DNA from: an uncultured Gammaproteobacteria bacterium
Lineage (GTDB): Bacteria > Pseudomonadota > Gammaproteobacteria > UBA4575
Direction: 5' to 3'
Assembly: GCA_938074525.1 (NCBI GenBank)
Contig: CALJEX010000022.1
Location: 1-42,536, forward strand
Length of the DNA stretch: 42,536 nt
Shown: piece by piece, positions 8,474-16,620 of the stretch
Layout of the letters: each line of letters starts with the position of its first letter
Numbering within the stretch: the stretch's first letter is position 1
Program-made: the position numbers and the translations under genes
Notes under the pieces: model-generated
Database searches by the model: none
What the model saw: the letters and a program-made list of their open reading frames with translations, nothing else
Told to the model about the DNA's origin: nothing

Positions 8474-8860
8474 TTAGTCGTATTTTATGTAGGCAAAACG
8501 CTGATCATCAGGCACACCATCTAGATCTGGTTCGTCTGCGCCCGGATTCCACTGGATAACTTCCTCAATTTTGCTAGCCAAAGCAAAATCTTTATTAGTA
8601 ATACCTTTAGCGGCATGGTTCATCAATTTCACCACTACAAAAGCATATGACACGGTTAAGTCTGGATGATGCCAGGCTGCTTCTGCCAAATGACCCACGG
8701 TATTTACCACCATTAAAGTACCTTTCCAGCTATTTGTCTTGTATTTACGCCTGATCCAGCCATTTTCGTAGCACCATTTTGGCAACTCCTCCGCTAAACG
8801 TAGCTCGATTTGCTCCTCTGTATAGGTTTGTTCAGGCTGGATATCTCTCCACTTTGCCAT
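8474..8860 (-). CDS. phhB: 4a-hydroxytetrahydrobiopterin dehydratase-like protein
   Basis: A 128-residue cytoplasmic protein of the pterin-4a-carbinolamine dehydratase family. The signature is HLAEAAWHHPDLTVSY, followed by a second helix ending KDFALASKIE. The enzyme dehydrates 4a-hydroxytetrahydropterin, and relatives are also linked to molybdopterin-enzyme contexts. It carries a ~25-residue C-terminal extension (WNPGADEPDLDG...) beyond the core. A GGAG site seven bases before the ATG supports the start. It sits beside, and diverges from, a molybdopterin formate dehydrogenase, which makes a role in pterin/Moco chemistry as likely as aromatic amino-acid hydroxylation. No phenylalanine hydroxylase gene is nearby. 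Confidence 0.85.
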   Translation of the reverse strand: MAKWRDIQPEQTYTEEQIELRLAEELPKWCYENGWIRRKYKTNSWKGTLMVVNTVGHLAEAAWHHPDLTVSYAFVVVKLMNHAAKGITNKDFALASKIEEVIQWNPGADEPDLDGVPDDQRFAYIKYD

Positions 8861-9013
8861 AATAGATCTCCATTTTCTAAATCGTACGATATATGCTCGC
8901 TGTGCAAGCCGTGAAATTAATCAAAACGATGATATACGCATTCCATTAGAAATCACGTAAAATAACTCGCTCGCACTATCTCAAATAAAATTACTTAGGA
9001 CTTCAGGCTCATT

Positions 9014-10690
9014 ATGGACAAAGCTGTTAAGCGCAAACGGAATAAAATGCGGGGTGAGAAACGTGGAAGAATCGTCAATCCCCTTGCTTTACAACAAGTT
9101 CGCGAATTATTGGGTGACATGCCCATCCGACGCGATCTGCTGATTGAATACCTACATTTAATTCAAGACAAATATAATCATATCTCAGCAGATCACATGA
9201 CGGCACTGGCCAGTGTCATGAAACTAGCCACCACTGAAGTATACGAAGTGGCATCGTTCTATCATCATTTTGATTTAGTCAAAGAAGGTCATCATGCACC
9301 ACCAGAACTGACTATTAGAGTGTGCGACTCTGTCAGTTGCGAACTGAATGATGCACAACAAATCATTAAAGCATTAGAGGGCAAGTACGACGGCGAGATT
9401 CGTATTCAACCGGTACCATGTGTAGGCCGTTGCGAACAAGCCCCTGTGGCTGTTGTTGGTACTAATGCTATTCCTTATGCTGATGTCGACAAAATCGTTG
9501 CCGCAGTCGATAACAATGAAAAAGATGCCGTCGCGCCCGACTGCATTAGCCTTGAAGGTTATAAAAAAGATGGCGGTTACGAGACTTTAAACAAATTAAT
9601 TAATGGCTCGTTATCAAAAGAAGATGTCATTACTACATTAGAAGATTCAAACTTACGCGGCTTAGGTGGCGCAGGATTCCCAGCCGGCAGAAAGTGGAGA
9701 ATTGTTGGCGATCAACCTGCCCCTAGAATTATGGCAGTGAATATTGATGAAGGTGAACCAGGCACGTTCAAAGATCGTTACTACTTAGAAAGAGATCCTC
9801 ATAGATTTTTAGAAGGCATGCTAATTGCCGCACATGTTGTCGGCACTGATGCTATTTATATTTACTTACGCGACGAATATGCTGGTGTACGCAAAGCTTT
9901 AACTATCGAATTAGAAAAGTTAAAAGCCAACCCTCCGCACGAACTTCCACATATTGAATTAAGACGAGGCGCAGGTGCATATATTTGCGGTGAAGAGTCT
10001 GCAATGATCGAATCAATTGAAGGTAAGCGTGGCATGCCTCGCCTACGCCCTCCATTTGTTGCACAAGTCGGCGTGTTTGGACGTCCAACTCTTGAACACA
10101 ACATGGAGACATTGTATTGGGTCCGAGATTTAATTGAACGTGGTGCCGAATGGTTTACATCCAATGGCAGACACGAACGTAAAGGTTTGCGTTCTTTCTC
10201 AGTGAGCGGACGAGTGAAAAACCCTGGCGTACATTTAGCACCGGCTGGCATTACGGTTAAAGAATTAATCGATGAATATTGTGACGGCATGTTAGACGGC
10301 CATGAGTTTTATGGCTACTTCCCGGGCGGCGCTTCCGGCGGAATTCTCCCTGCCACCATGGGCGATATCCCAATGGACTTTGACACACTCAATGAATACG
10401 GCTGTTTTATTGGCTCAGCTGCAGTCATGATTTTCTCAAATCAAGACAGCGCAAAGCAGTTAGCACACAACGCAATGAAATTCTTCTCGCATGAGTCTTG
10501 CGGAAAATGCACGCCATGTCGTGTCGGTACATCAAAAGCAGTCATGTTGATGGACAAAGGTGAGTGGAACCAACCTTTAATGAAGGAACTCTCACAAACC
10601 ATGAATGATGCTTCTATTTGCGGTTTAGGCCAAGCAGCTTCAAACCCAATGCAGTGTGTAATGAAATATTTTCCAGATGAACTCAAATAA
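9014..10690 (+). CDS. fdsB: NAD-dependent formate dehydrogenase beta subunit (NuoE-NuoF fusion)
   Basis: A 558-residue flavoprotein subunit. Residues ~30-165 form a NuoE-like domain with the [2Fe-2S] ligands Cys104, Cys109, Cys136 and Cys140. The rest is NuoF-like: the NADH/FMN region contains RGLGGAGFPAGRKW and DEGEPGTFKDR, and the [4Fe-4S] site is ESCGKCTPC (Cys496, 499, 502) plus Cys536. It passes electrons from the molybdopterin subunit to NAD+. The fused architecture resembles two-subunit enzymes such as Methylobacterium FDH1 rather than the separate gamma subunit of fdsGBACD operons. The alpha subunit follows 19 bases downstream. No fdhD-like accessory gene lies beside it. Confidence 0.92.
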   Translation: MDKAVKRKRNKMRGEKRGRIVNPLALQQVRELLGDMPIRRDLLIEYLHLIQDKYNHISADHMTALASVMKLATTEVYEVASFYHHFDLVKEGHHAPPELTIRVCDSVSCELNDAQQIIKALEGKYDGEIRIQPVPCVGRCEQAPVAVVGTNAIPYADVDKIVAAVDNNEKDAVAPDCISLEGYKKDGGYETLNKLINGSLSKEDVITTLEDSNLRGLGGAGFPAGRKWRIVGDQPAPRIMAVNIDEGEPGTFKDRYYLERDPHRFLEGMLIAAHVVGTDAIYIYLRDEYAGVRKALTIELEKLKANPPHELPHIELRRGAGAYICGEESAMIESIEGKRGMPRLRPPFVAQVGVFGRPTLEHNMETLYWVRDLIERGAEWFTSNGRHERKGLRSFSVSGRVKNPGVHLAPAGITVKELIDEYCDGMLDGHEFYGYFPGGASGGILPATMGDIPMDFDTLNEYGCFIGSAAVMIFSNQDSAKQLAHNAMKFFSHESCGKCTPCRVGTSKAVMLMDKGEWNQPLMKELSQTMNDASICGLGQAASNPMQCVMKYFPDELK

Positions 10691-10709
10691 GGAAATGGAG
10701 TAACAAAAA

Positions 10710-13469
10710 ATGGCAGCTAATCCAAAAGATTTAAAAGAGTTAAAAACGGTTGAGTTCTCATTAAACGGAGAAAACATTCACGCGTTTGAAGATGAAACAA
10801 TTTTACAAGCCGCACGTAGAAATGGTGTTGAGATTCCACATCTCTGCTATACCGACGGCATGCGTGCTGATGGCAACTGTCGCGCTTGCGTGGTTGAGAT
10901 TGAAGGCGAACGTGTACTACAACCATCATGTGTACGCACACCGACTGAAGGCATGGTTGTCCACACCGGCAATGATCGCGTATTGCATTCACAGAAGATG
11001 GTACTTGAATTACTTCAATCAGATATTGCTGAAAAGGAATACACGTTAAATAGCGAGCTTGATCAATGGTCACAGAAACTTGATGTTGGCTTGCCTCGTT
11101 TTGAAGCACGACATAATCCTCAAGCCGATCTTTCACATCCAGCAATCGCCGTCAATCTAGATGCATGCATTCAATGCACACGTTGTCTACGCGCATGTCG
11201 TGAAGAACAAAATAATGATGTGATTGGTTACGCTAATCGCGGCTCGCATTCAGAAATTGTATTTGATATTGCTGACCCAATGGGTGACAGCTCATGTGTT
11301 GCTTGCGGTGAGTGTGTACAAGCTTGCCCGACAGGCGCACTCATGCCGTCAAAAGAATTAGGCATGCAAGAGCCAGATAGAAAAGTAGACTCCACCTGCC
11401 CTTATTGTGGTGTTGGTTGCTTACTAACATTCAACATCAAAGATGAAAAAATTATTTACGTTGAAGGACGCGATGGACCAGCTAACAAGAGCCGCTTATG
11501 TGTAAAAGGTCGTTACGGTTTCGACTACATTCATAATGATCGTCGTTTAACTAAACCTTTAATTCGCAAAGAAGGCGCCGCTAAAGTAGCTAACATTGAA
11601 GACCTGACTGAAGAAGATGTCAGCGCCATGTTTAGAGAAGCAAGCTGGGATGAAGCATTAGAATTTGCCGCAAAAGGTTTACGCGATATTCGTGATGAAC
11701 TTGGCGGTAATGCACTTGCAGGCTTTGGTTCAGCCAAAGGTTCTAATGAAGAAGCCTATTTATTCCAAAAGTTAATTCGTACTGGTTTCAAAACTAACAA
11801 TGTTGATCACTGTACACGCCTATGCCACGCCTCTTCTGTTGTCGCTTTATTAGAGGGCTTAGGTTCTGGTGCTGTTTCTAATCAAGTTGCTGAAGTTGAA
11901 GACGCTGAAGTGATTGTGATTATTGGCTCCAATCCAACTACTAACCATCCAGTTGCAGCAACATTCATTAAGAATGCCGCACGCGCAGGCAAGAAGTTAA
12001 TTGTGATGGATCCTCGTGGCACTGAGATTGCGCGCCACGCAGACTACTTCTTACAGTTCAAGCCAGACACTGACGTAGCCATGCTGAACGCAATTATGCA
12101 TTCAATTGTTAAGCAAGGTTTAGTCGACAAAGAGTTTATTGCTAATCGTACTGAAGGTTATGCTGAACTTGAAGAGCACTTAAAAGACTTTTCTCCAGAA
12201 GAAATGGAAAAGATCTGTGGTATTCCTGCAGAAACATTACATGAAGTGGCGCGCGTTTACGCATCATCAAAGGCATCAATTATTTTCTGGGGCATGGGTG
12301 TATCACAGCACATACATGGTACCGATAATGCCCGCTGCCTAATTGCATTGTCATTAATTACTGGACAAATTGGTAAGCCTGGTTCTGGCTTGCATCCACT
12401 GCGTGGACAGAACAATGTTCAAGGTGCTTCAGATGTTGGTTTGATTCCAATGGTATTCCCTGATTACCAACGTGTAGACAATCCAGAGGCTCAAGCAAGG
12501 TTTGAAAAACTTTGGGATACCAAGCTAGATCCAAATCCTGGCTTAACCGTGGTTGAGATTATGGATGAAATTACCGACGGTAAAATTCTCGGTATGTACG
12601 TTGAAGGTGAGAACCCTGCTATGTCCGATCCCAACTTGAATCATGCGCGCAAAGCATTGGCATCACTTAAACACTTGGTGGTTCAGGATATCTTCTTAAC
12701 TGAAACAGCCATGTTTGCAGATGTCATTCTTCCCGCTTCTGCATTCCCAGAAAAAGATGGTTCATTTACTAACACAGATCGGCGTGTTCAACTTGGCCGT
12801 CAAGCAGTCAAGCCGCCAGGTGAAGCTAAGCAAGACCTTTGGATCATTCAAGAGATTGCCAAACGTTTAGGCTGCGATTGGAATTATTCAGGCCCCAGCG
12901 ATGTATTTGCAGAAATGCGTTTAGGCATGGATTCAATCAAAGGTATGTCATGGGAGCGTTTAGAAAATAATGATTCAATCACTTACCCATGCGATAGCCC
13001 AGAAGACCCAGGTCAAGGCATTATTTTTATTGATGACTTCCCTACTACAAGCGGCAAAGGCAAGTTAGTCCCGGCTAAATTTACCAATGCTGATGAGCTA
13101 CCTGATAGCGAATACAGTTTTGTATTGATTACAGGTCGCCAACTAGAACATTGGCATACTGGTGCAATGACAAGACATGCTTCAATGTTAGACGCCATTG
13201 AACCGGTACCGGTTGCATCAATTAATCCAAAGGATCTAGAGAAGTTAGGAATACAGCCTAACGAGATGATTCGCCTAAGTTCACGACGTGGCAGTATCGA
13301 ATGTTATGCGCGAGTTGATAATGGATTAAGAGAAGGCCAAATATTCATGCCTTTCTGCTATCACGAAGCAGCAGCAAACTTACTGACGACTGATGCACTA
13401 GATCCATTCGCCAAGATTCCAGAATTCAAATTCTGCGCAATCAAACTAGAATCTGTAGAAAAACACTAG
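10710..13469 (+). CDS. fdsA: NAD-dependent formate dehydrogenase alpha (molybdopterin) subunit
   Basis: A 919-residue catalytic subunit oxidising formate to CO2. Domains in order: [2Fe-2S] plant-type ferredoxin (Cys46, 57, 60, 74); two [4Fe-4S] clusters (CIQCTRCLRAC, 153-163, and CVACGECVQAC, 196-206); the molybdopterin-oxidoreductase [4Fe-4S] (CPYCGVGC plus Cys264); the bis-MGD catalytic domain; and a C-terminal dinucleotide-binding domain (about 800-919). The catalytic residue is a cysteine, Cys372 in HCTRLCHASS, encoded by TGC, so this is not a selenoprotein. A GGAG site precedes the ATG. The metal (Mo or W) cannot be told from sequence. A hairpin terminator follows the stop. Confidence 0.94.
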   Translation: MAANPKDLKELKTVEFSLNGENIHAFEDETILQAARRNGVEIPHLCYTDGMRADGNCRACVVEIEGERVLQPSCVRTPTEGMVVHTGNDRVLHSQKMVLELLQSDIAEKEYTLNSELDQWSQKLDVGLPRFEARHNPQADLSHPAIAVNLDACIQCTRCLRACREEQNNDVIGYANRGSHSEIVFDIADPMGDSSCVACGECVQACPTGALMPSKELGMQEPDRKVDSTCPYCGVGCLLTFNIKDEKIIYVEGRDGPANKSRLCVKGRYGFDYIHNDRRLTKPLIRKEGAAKVANIEDLTEEDVSAMFREASWDEALEFAAKGLRDIRDELGGNALAGFGSAKGSNEEAYLFQKLIRTGFKTNNVDHCTRLCHASSVVALLEGLGSGAVSNQVAEVEDAEVIVIIGSNPTTNHPVAATFIKNAARAGKKLIVMDPRGTEIARHADYFLQFKPDTDVAMLNAIMHSIVKQGLVDKEFIANRTEGYAELEEHLKDFSPEEMEKICGIPAETLHEVARVYASSKASIIFWGMGVSQHIHGTDNARCLIALSLITGQIGKPGSGLHPLRGQNNVQGASDVGLIPMVFPDYQRVDNPEAQARFEKLWDTKLDPNPGLTVVEIMDEITDGKILGMYVEGENPAMSDPNLNHARKALASLKHLVVQDIFLTETAMFADVILPASAFPEKDGSFTNTDRRVQLGRQAVKPPGEAKQDLWIIQEIAKRLGCDWNYSGPSDVFAEMRLGMDSIKGMSWERLENNDSITYPCDSPEDPGQGIIFIDDFPTTSGKGKLVPAKFTNADELPDSEYSFVLITGRQLEHWHTGAMTRHASMLDAIEPVPVASINPKDLEKLGIQPNEMIRLSSRRGSIECYARVDNGLREGQIFMPFCYHEAAANLLTTDALDPFAKIPEFKFCAIKLESVEKH

Positions 13470-13483
13470 ACAAACGCTCATAA

Positions 13484-13514
13484 AGACTCTGTTGTTGATT
13501 TAACAACAGAGTCT
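13484..13514 (+). terminator. Hairpin after the formate dehydrogenase operon
   Basis: A 13-bp perfect stem (AGACTCTGTTGTT at 13484-13496, complement at 13502-13514) with a five-base loop, 14 bases after the stop. The following tract (CATTTCTATA) is only moderately T-rich, so termination may be partly factor-assisted. Confidence 0.7.
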
Positions 13515-13720
13515 CATTTCTATAATTCCCTATATAGCCCATCAATATAAGGTTATGCCGCGTCAACCAAATCACTTCTCCAACGTTGTTAGCTATTAGA
13601 GATAGGCAATATCTACTGTTCTATTTCATAAAGCGCACTTGATAATAATTTATTTATACTATTTTATTCATTCAGTGCTTACCTACAATGAAATGCCAAT
13701 CAAGTCGAGGAGATTTAGCT

Positions 13721-14020
13721 ATGTCGACAAATTTTGCTAAGTTAACAAAAATAGCAGGCTTGGTATTACTGCTTTCATTTTCCGCGAATAGTTTTGCCAG
13801 TGGTTTTTACGGAAGTGTTGGCTACGGACATCATCCAATTAAAATTGTAGTCGGCCACCATGGCCATGGAAAACACTATGCCCATAAAAAGCACCATTAC
13901 AATCATCACTATAAAAAGCATTACTATGGCCATCGATACAATCATAGACGCGCTTATAATTATGGACACAGAGCTTATCACTACAACCCGCCAAGAAGGT
14001 ATTGTCGCTCAAGGTACTAA
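13721..14020 (+). CDS. Small secreted His/Tyr-rich protein, copy 1
   Basis: The start is placed at 13721 because a GAGGAG ribosome site (13707-13712) lies eight bases upstream; an upstream in-frame ATG at 13688 lacks one. The product has 99 residues: a signal peptide ending SANSFASG and a mature part of about 70 residues extremely rich in histidine, tyrosine, lysine, arginine and glycine (HHGHGKHYAHKKHHYNHHY). One cysteine lies near the end (RRYCRSRY). I do not recognise the family. The composition suggests divalent-metal binding (Cu, Zn, Ni) in the periplasm or outside, or a tyrosine-rich structural protein. It is a tandem paralogue of the next gene and has its own terminator. Confidence 0.8.
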   Translation: MSTNFAKLTKIAGLVLLLSFSANSFASGFYGSVGYGHHPIKIVVGHHGHGKHYAHKKHHYNHHYKKHYYGHRYNHRRAYNYGHRAYHYNPPRRYCRSRY

Positions 14021-14042
14021 CACTTGACCCGATAACAGCATC

Positions 14043-14072
14043 AAGCCTCTCGTATTTATGAGAGGCTTTTTT
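14043..14072 (+). terminator. Intrinsic terminator after His/Tyr-rich copy 1
   Basis: Stem AAGCCTCTC (14043-14051) with GAGAGGCTT (14060-14068), loop GTATTTAT, then a run of six T (14067-14072). A classic rho-independent terminator. Confidence 0.9.
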
Positions 14073-14256
14073 AATTCCAAATCGATAAACCTTATTCACA
14101 CATAGGTTTATCGCATACAGTTTTTTTACTAATACTGATTTAATTAATCTATTCCATGTAATAAAAAAGCACTACATCCGATCTTATCAATAACTAAGTT
14201 ATTTTTAATTCTACTTCATAATTAAAAATATCAGGTCAACGTAAGGAGATGTAAAG

Positions 14257-14571
14257 ATGGTCAGGCACATAATGAGACTTTCAAAAATCTGCGCTGTACT
14301 TTTCGTGCTTTCTTTTTCTAGCAATAGTTTTGCTAGCGGACATTATGGTTATGTCCCGCTTGCATTAGCAGCGGGTTGCATTGCGCATAAAAGTTATCAT
14401 CATAAGAATTACGGCTACGGCAATCGTTATTACGGACGAGGCTATAACAAACATTCTTACAATTATGGACATAGAAGTCGTTACTACGGCAAGCGCTACT
14501 ACAATTACGGGCATCGCAACCGTTACTACGGCAGAAAATATTATGGTTACGGGCATAGAAGCCGTTACTAA
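14257..14571 (+). CDS. Small secreted Tyr/Arg/Gly/His-rich repeat protein, copy 2
   Basis: A 104-residue protein with a clear AAGGAG site eight bases before the ATG. The signal peptide (SFSSNSFASG) nearly matches that of the preceding gene, proving paralogy, but the mature part has diverged: a short hydrophobic, cysteine-bearing stretch (LALAAGCIAHKS) and then 14-residue tandem repeats of the type NYGHRSRYYGKRYY. It is strongly basic and aromatic. I do not recognise the family. Possible roles are metal binding, nucleic-acid or polysaccharide binding, or an extracellular matrix component. Each of the two genes has its own ribosome site and terminator, so they may be regulated separately. Confidence 0.78.
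   Translation: MVRHIMRLSKICAVLFVLSFSSNSFASGHYGYVPLALAAGCIAHKSYHHKNYGYGNRYYGRGYNKHSYNYGHRSRYYGKRYYNYGHRNRYYGRKYYGYGHRSRY
14461..14568 (+). repeat. 42-base (14-codon) tandem repeat in His/Tyr-rich copy 2
   Basis: Units start at 14461, 14503 and 14545 (the last partial). Each encodes [NG]YGHR[SN]RYYG[KR][RK]YY. A more degenerate related unit (GYGNRYYGRGY) lies just upstream. Confidence 0.85.
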
Positions 14572-14634
14572 CACAAGCAATAAGGATTCATTGCTTAGCT
14601 CCAAATCAAGGATGACCCAATAAGCGAGAAGAAG

Positions 14635-14661
14635 AAAAGGCAGACATGTTGTTTGCCTTTT
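14635..14661. terminator. Bidirectional terminator between His/Tyr-rich copy 2 and folP
   Basis: An 11-bp stem with one G-T pair (AAAAGGCAGAC, 14635-14645, with GTTTGCCTTTT, 14651-14661) and a five-base loop. The A/T runs on both arms suit termination of both convergent genes. Confidence 0.8.
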
Positions 14662-14671
14662 CCTTTAATCA

Positions 14672-15499
14672 CTACTTACACATCTTTATCGCATAGCTGA
14701 CATCAGCAGCTTGTCGATTTTGCCACACATCATGCACTCTAAAAATCTTAGCACCAGCCTCCACACCTAATGCCGTCGTAGCACAAGTTGCTGGCATGCG
14801 TTGCGCAGGATCTTCAGTAGCACATACTTCACCCATGAAGCGTTTACGACTAGTGCCTAGCAATACAGAATAATCAGTTTCACAAATCTGATTTAACTGC
14901 TTTAATAGTTCAAGATTATGTTGAGTACGCTTACCAAAACCAATCCCCGGATCTAAGATAATATTGTTTTTAGACAGTCCCAAGTCTTGCATTTTCAATG
15001 CTTGCGCAACCAAAAACTCTTTGACTTCTTTAGCAGCATTCTTATAGCTGGGATTATCTTGCATATTGTCTGGCCGTCCCTGCATATGCATGATGCAATA
15101 AGGCACATTTCTTTCTGCGACCAGCCTCATCAGATTCTCATCATCAGTCCCGCCAGTCACATCATTAACAAATCCCGCTCCCGCATCTAACGCTGCCTCA
15201 GCAACATCACTTAAGGTAGTATCAATACTAATCAAGACATCATTAGAAATTTCTTGAGATAAGGCAGAGATAACATCTAACACGCGGCGCTTTTGTTCCA
15301 CTGCATCGACACGCTCAGAACCAGGGCGAGTCGACTCGCCACCAATATCAATAATGTCCGCTCCTTCATCTACCATTTCCAAGCCACGCGCTACTGCATC
15401 ACGTGTGCTTACGTAACGCCCTCCATCAGAAAAACTATCTGGAGTGACATTTAATATCCCCATAATTAATGGACTTTGTTTTTCTAGCAGCTTATTCAT
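14672..15499 (-). CDS. folP: Dihydropteroate synthase
   Basis: A 275-residue cytoplasmic TIM-barrel enzyme joining p-aminobenzoate to dihydropterin pyrophosphate in folate synthesis. Signatures: MGILNVTPDSFSDGG near the N terminus, DIGGESTRPGSE, GAGFVNDVTGG, ILDPGIGFGK and LLGTSRKRF. The ATG at 15499 is preferred over an in-frame TTG at 15505 because GAGA lies seven bases before the ATG. It begins two bases after the stop of the upstream metallo-beta-lactamase-fold gene, so the two are probably co-transcribed. The usual partner genes ftsH and glmM are not beside it. Confidence 0.95.
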   Translation of the reverse strand: MNKLLEKQSPLIMGILNVTPDSFSDGGRYVSTRDAVARGLEMVDEGADIIDIGGESTRPGSERVDAVEQKRRVLDVISALSQEISNDVLISIDTTLSDVAEAALDAGAGFVNDVTGGTDDENLMRLVAERNVPYCIMHMQGRPDNMQDNPSYKNAAKEVKEFLVAQALKMQDLGLSKNNIILDPGIGFGKRTQHNLELLKQLNQICETDYSVLLGTSRKRFMGEVCATEDPAQRMPATCATTALGVEAGAKIFRVHDVWQNRQAADVSYAIKMCK

Positions 15500-15501
15500 A
15501 A

Positions 15502-16419
15502 TCAATTCTCAAGATTAATGCGTTGTATATCAATAGTATTACCCACACCAATTTTCATCAAATCATAACCCATAGTGACATCGCCAGAATATTGCATTTT
15601 AATTTTATCAATCACTTGCTCTTCAGACACAGCAAACAATAAGACGTGGTTAAGCACAGCTAGCCTAGGATTAGTTTTATTCAATACTTCAGCCATTTGA
15701 TCTGGATTAGTATGATATGCCACAACACTGTTTAAGCGTTTATTTCTCTTTAATAACGCAGGATCTGCTGCTGTAATTTCATGGATAAGCAAATCAGCTT
15801 TCTGCGCATGCTTGACAAGATTTTCCGAGTAAGTGGTATCACCTGAAATAACAACAACCCGATCACCAAATTCAACACGGTAACCATAAGCAGGTTTCAC
15901 TGGTGCATGCTCAACCAAAAATGCACGTATAGTAACTCCCTCTTGCTGATAAACCACGCCTGGCTCAATTTCAACACTTTCAATCTTAGCCTTATCATCA
16001 TCAAGGCCTACATTGGCGCCACGATATGAAATATCTGCTGCATAGGCATCACGCAAGCCATTGACTAATTGATGTGTACCCGTAGGACCACTGACATCAA
16101 GTAATTGCTGCCGCTGCCACATCCAACCAGTAATCCATAAATCATCTAAACCTGATATATGATCAGAGTGCAAATGAGTTAAGAATACTTTATCAATTTG
16201 ATTAGGAGTGATTCCTGCTTGCTTTAGTCTTATGGTGGCGCCACGACCGACGTCAAATAGAAAGAACTGTCCACCTGCACTCACCAATGTAGCAGAACCA
16301 AATCGCTCTATACTTGGCCGAGGAGTACCTGTGCCTAGAAGAGTGACTTCCAAGTAATCGGCATATGCCGCTTGCAATAGCATTAGCATTACAAACGAAC
16401 ACTTAAGTATTTTATTCAT
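15502..16419 (-). CDS. Periplasmic metallo-beta-lactamase-fold hydrolase (RNase Z-like)
   Basis: About 305 residues from the ATG at 16419, chosen over the GTG at 16425 because AGG lies nine bases before the ATG. A signal peptide (cut near AAYA) precedes an MBL fold with LLGTGTPRPS, the metal motif THLHSDH, VISGDTTYS and a late histidine in NHVLLF. The closest recognised group is RNase Z/arylsulfatase-like MBL proteins, but the signal peptide rules out a tRNA-processing role. A periplasmic esterase, sulfatase or phosphodiesterase is more likely; the substrate is unknown. It sits directly upstream of folP on the same strand. Downstream genes give no functional clue. Confidence 0.8.
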   Translation of the reverse strand: MNKILKCSFVMLMLLQAAYADYLEVTLLGTGTPRPSIERFGSATLVSAGGQFFLFDVGRGATIRLKQAGITPNQIDKVFLTHLHSDHISGLDDLWITGWMWQRQQLLDVSGPTGTHQLVNGLRDAYAADISYRGANVGLDDDKAKIESVEIEPGVVYQQEGVTIRAFLVEHAPVKPAYGYRVEFGDRVVVISGDTTYSENLVKHAQKADLLIHEITAADPALLKRNKRLNSVVAYHTNPDQMAEVLNKTNPRLAVLNHVLLFAVSEEQVIDKIKMQYSGDVTMGYDLMKIGVGNTIDIQRINLEN

Positions 16420-16454
16420 AATCACATACCTAAAAACTGTCGTGCTTAAGAATT

Positions 16455-16597
16455 GTCATTTCGACGTAGACGGGAATCCAGCGGTGTTAATTCTATTATA
16501 GACTCTATTCAACATCACACTTAATAAAACTGCAGATATATTGTTAGCACCAGTCTAAATAATAATCTAGCTAGATTCCCGCCTGCGCGAGAATGAC
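16455..16597. repeat. Paired inverted REP-like repeats (REPIN-type element)
   Basis: Two REP-like units in opposite orientation frame 143 bases between the MBL-hydrolase gene and lepA: 16455-16482 (GTCATT...GGGAATCCAGC) and 16570-16597, the inverted form (GCTAGATTCCCG...GAATGAC). Consensus with the other copies: GTCATTCYCGCGSAGGCGGG followed by AATCCAGC. Such pairs are spread by REP-associated transposases in other bacteria; no such gene is in this window. Confidence 0.75.
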
Positions 16598-16620
16598 ATC
16601 ATCGAAAAAATAAAAAGCAT

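Noticed and set aside
9862-10290. 142-residue minus-strand ORF inside the formate dehydrogenase beta gene
   Set aside because: It lies wholly within a well-supported coding sequence on the other strand and resembles no family.
11823-11825. Possible selenocysteine at the formate dehydrogenase active site
   Set aside because: The codon is TGC (Cys372); no TGA is read through.
14365-14604. 79-residue minus-strand ORF across the Tyr-rich gene
   Set aside because: It is a mirror of the 14-codon repeats in the plus-strand gene, which has a signal peptide and ribosome site.
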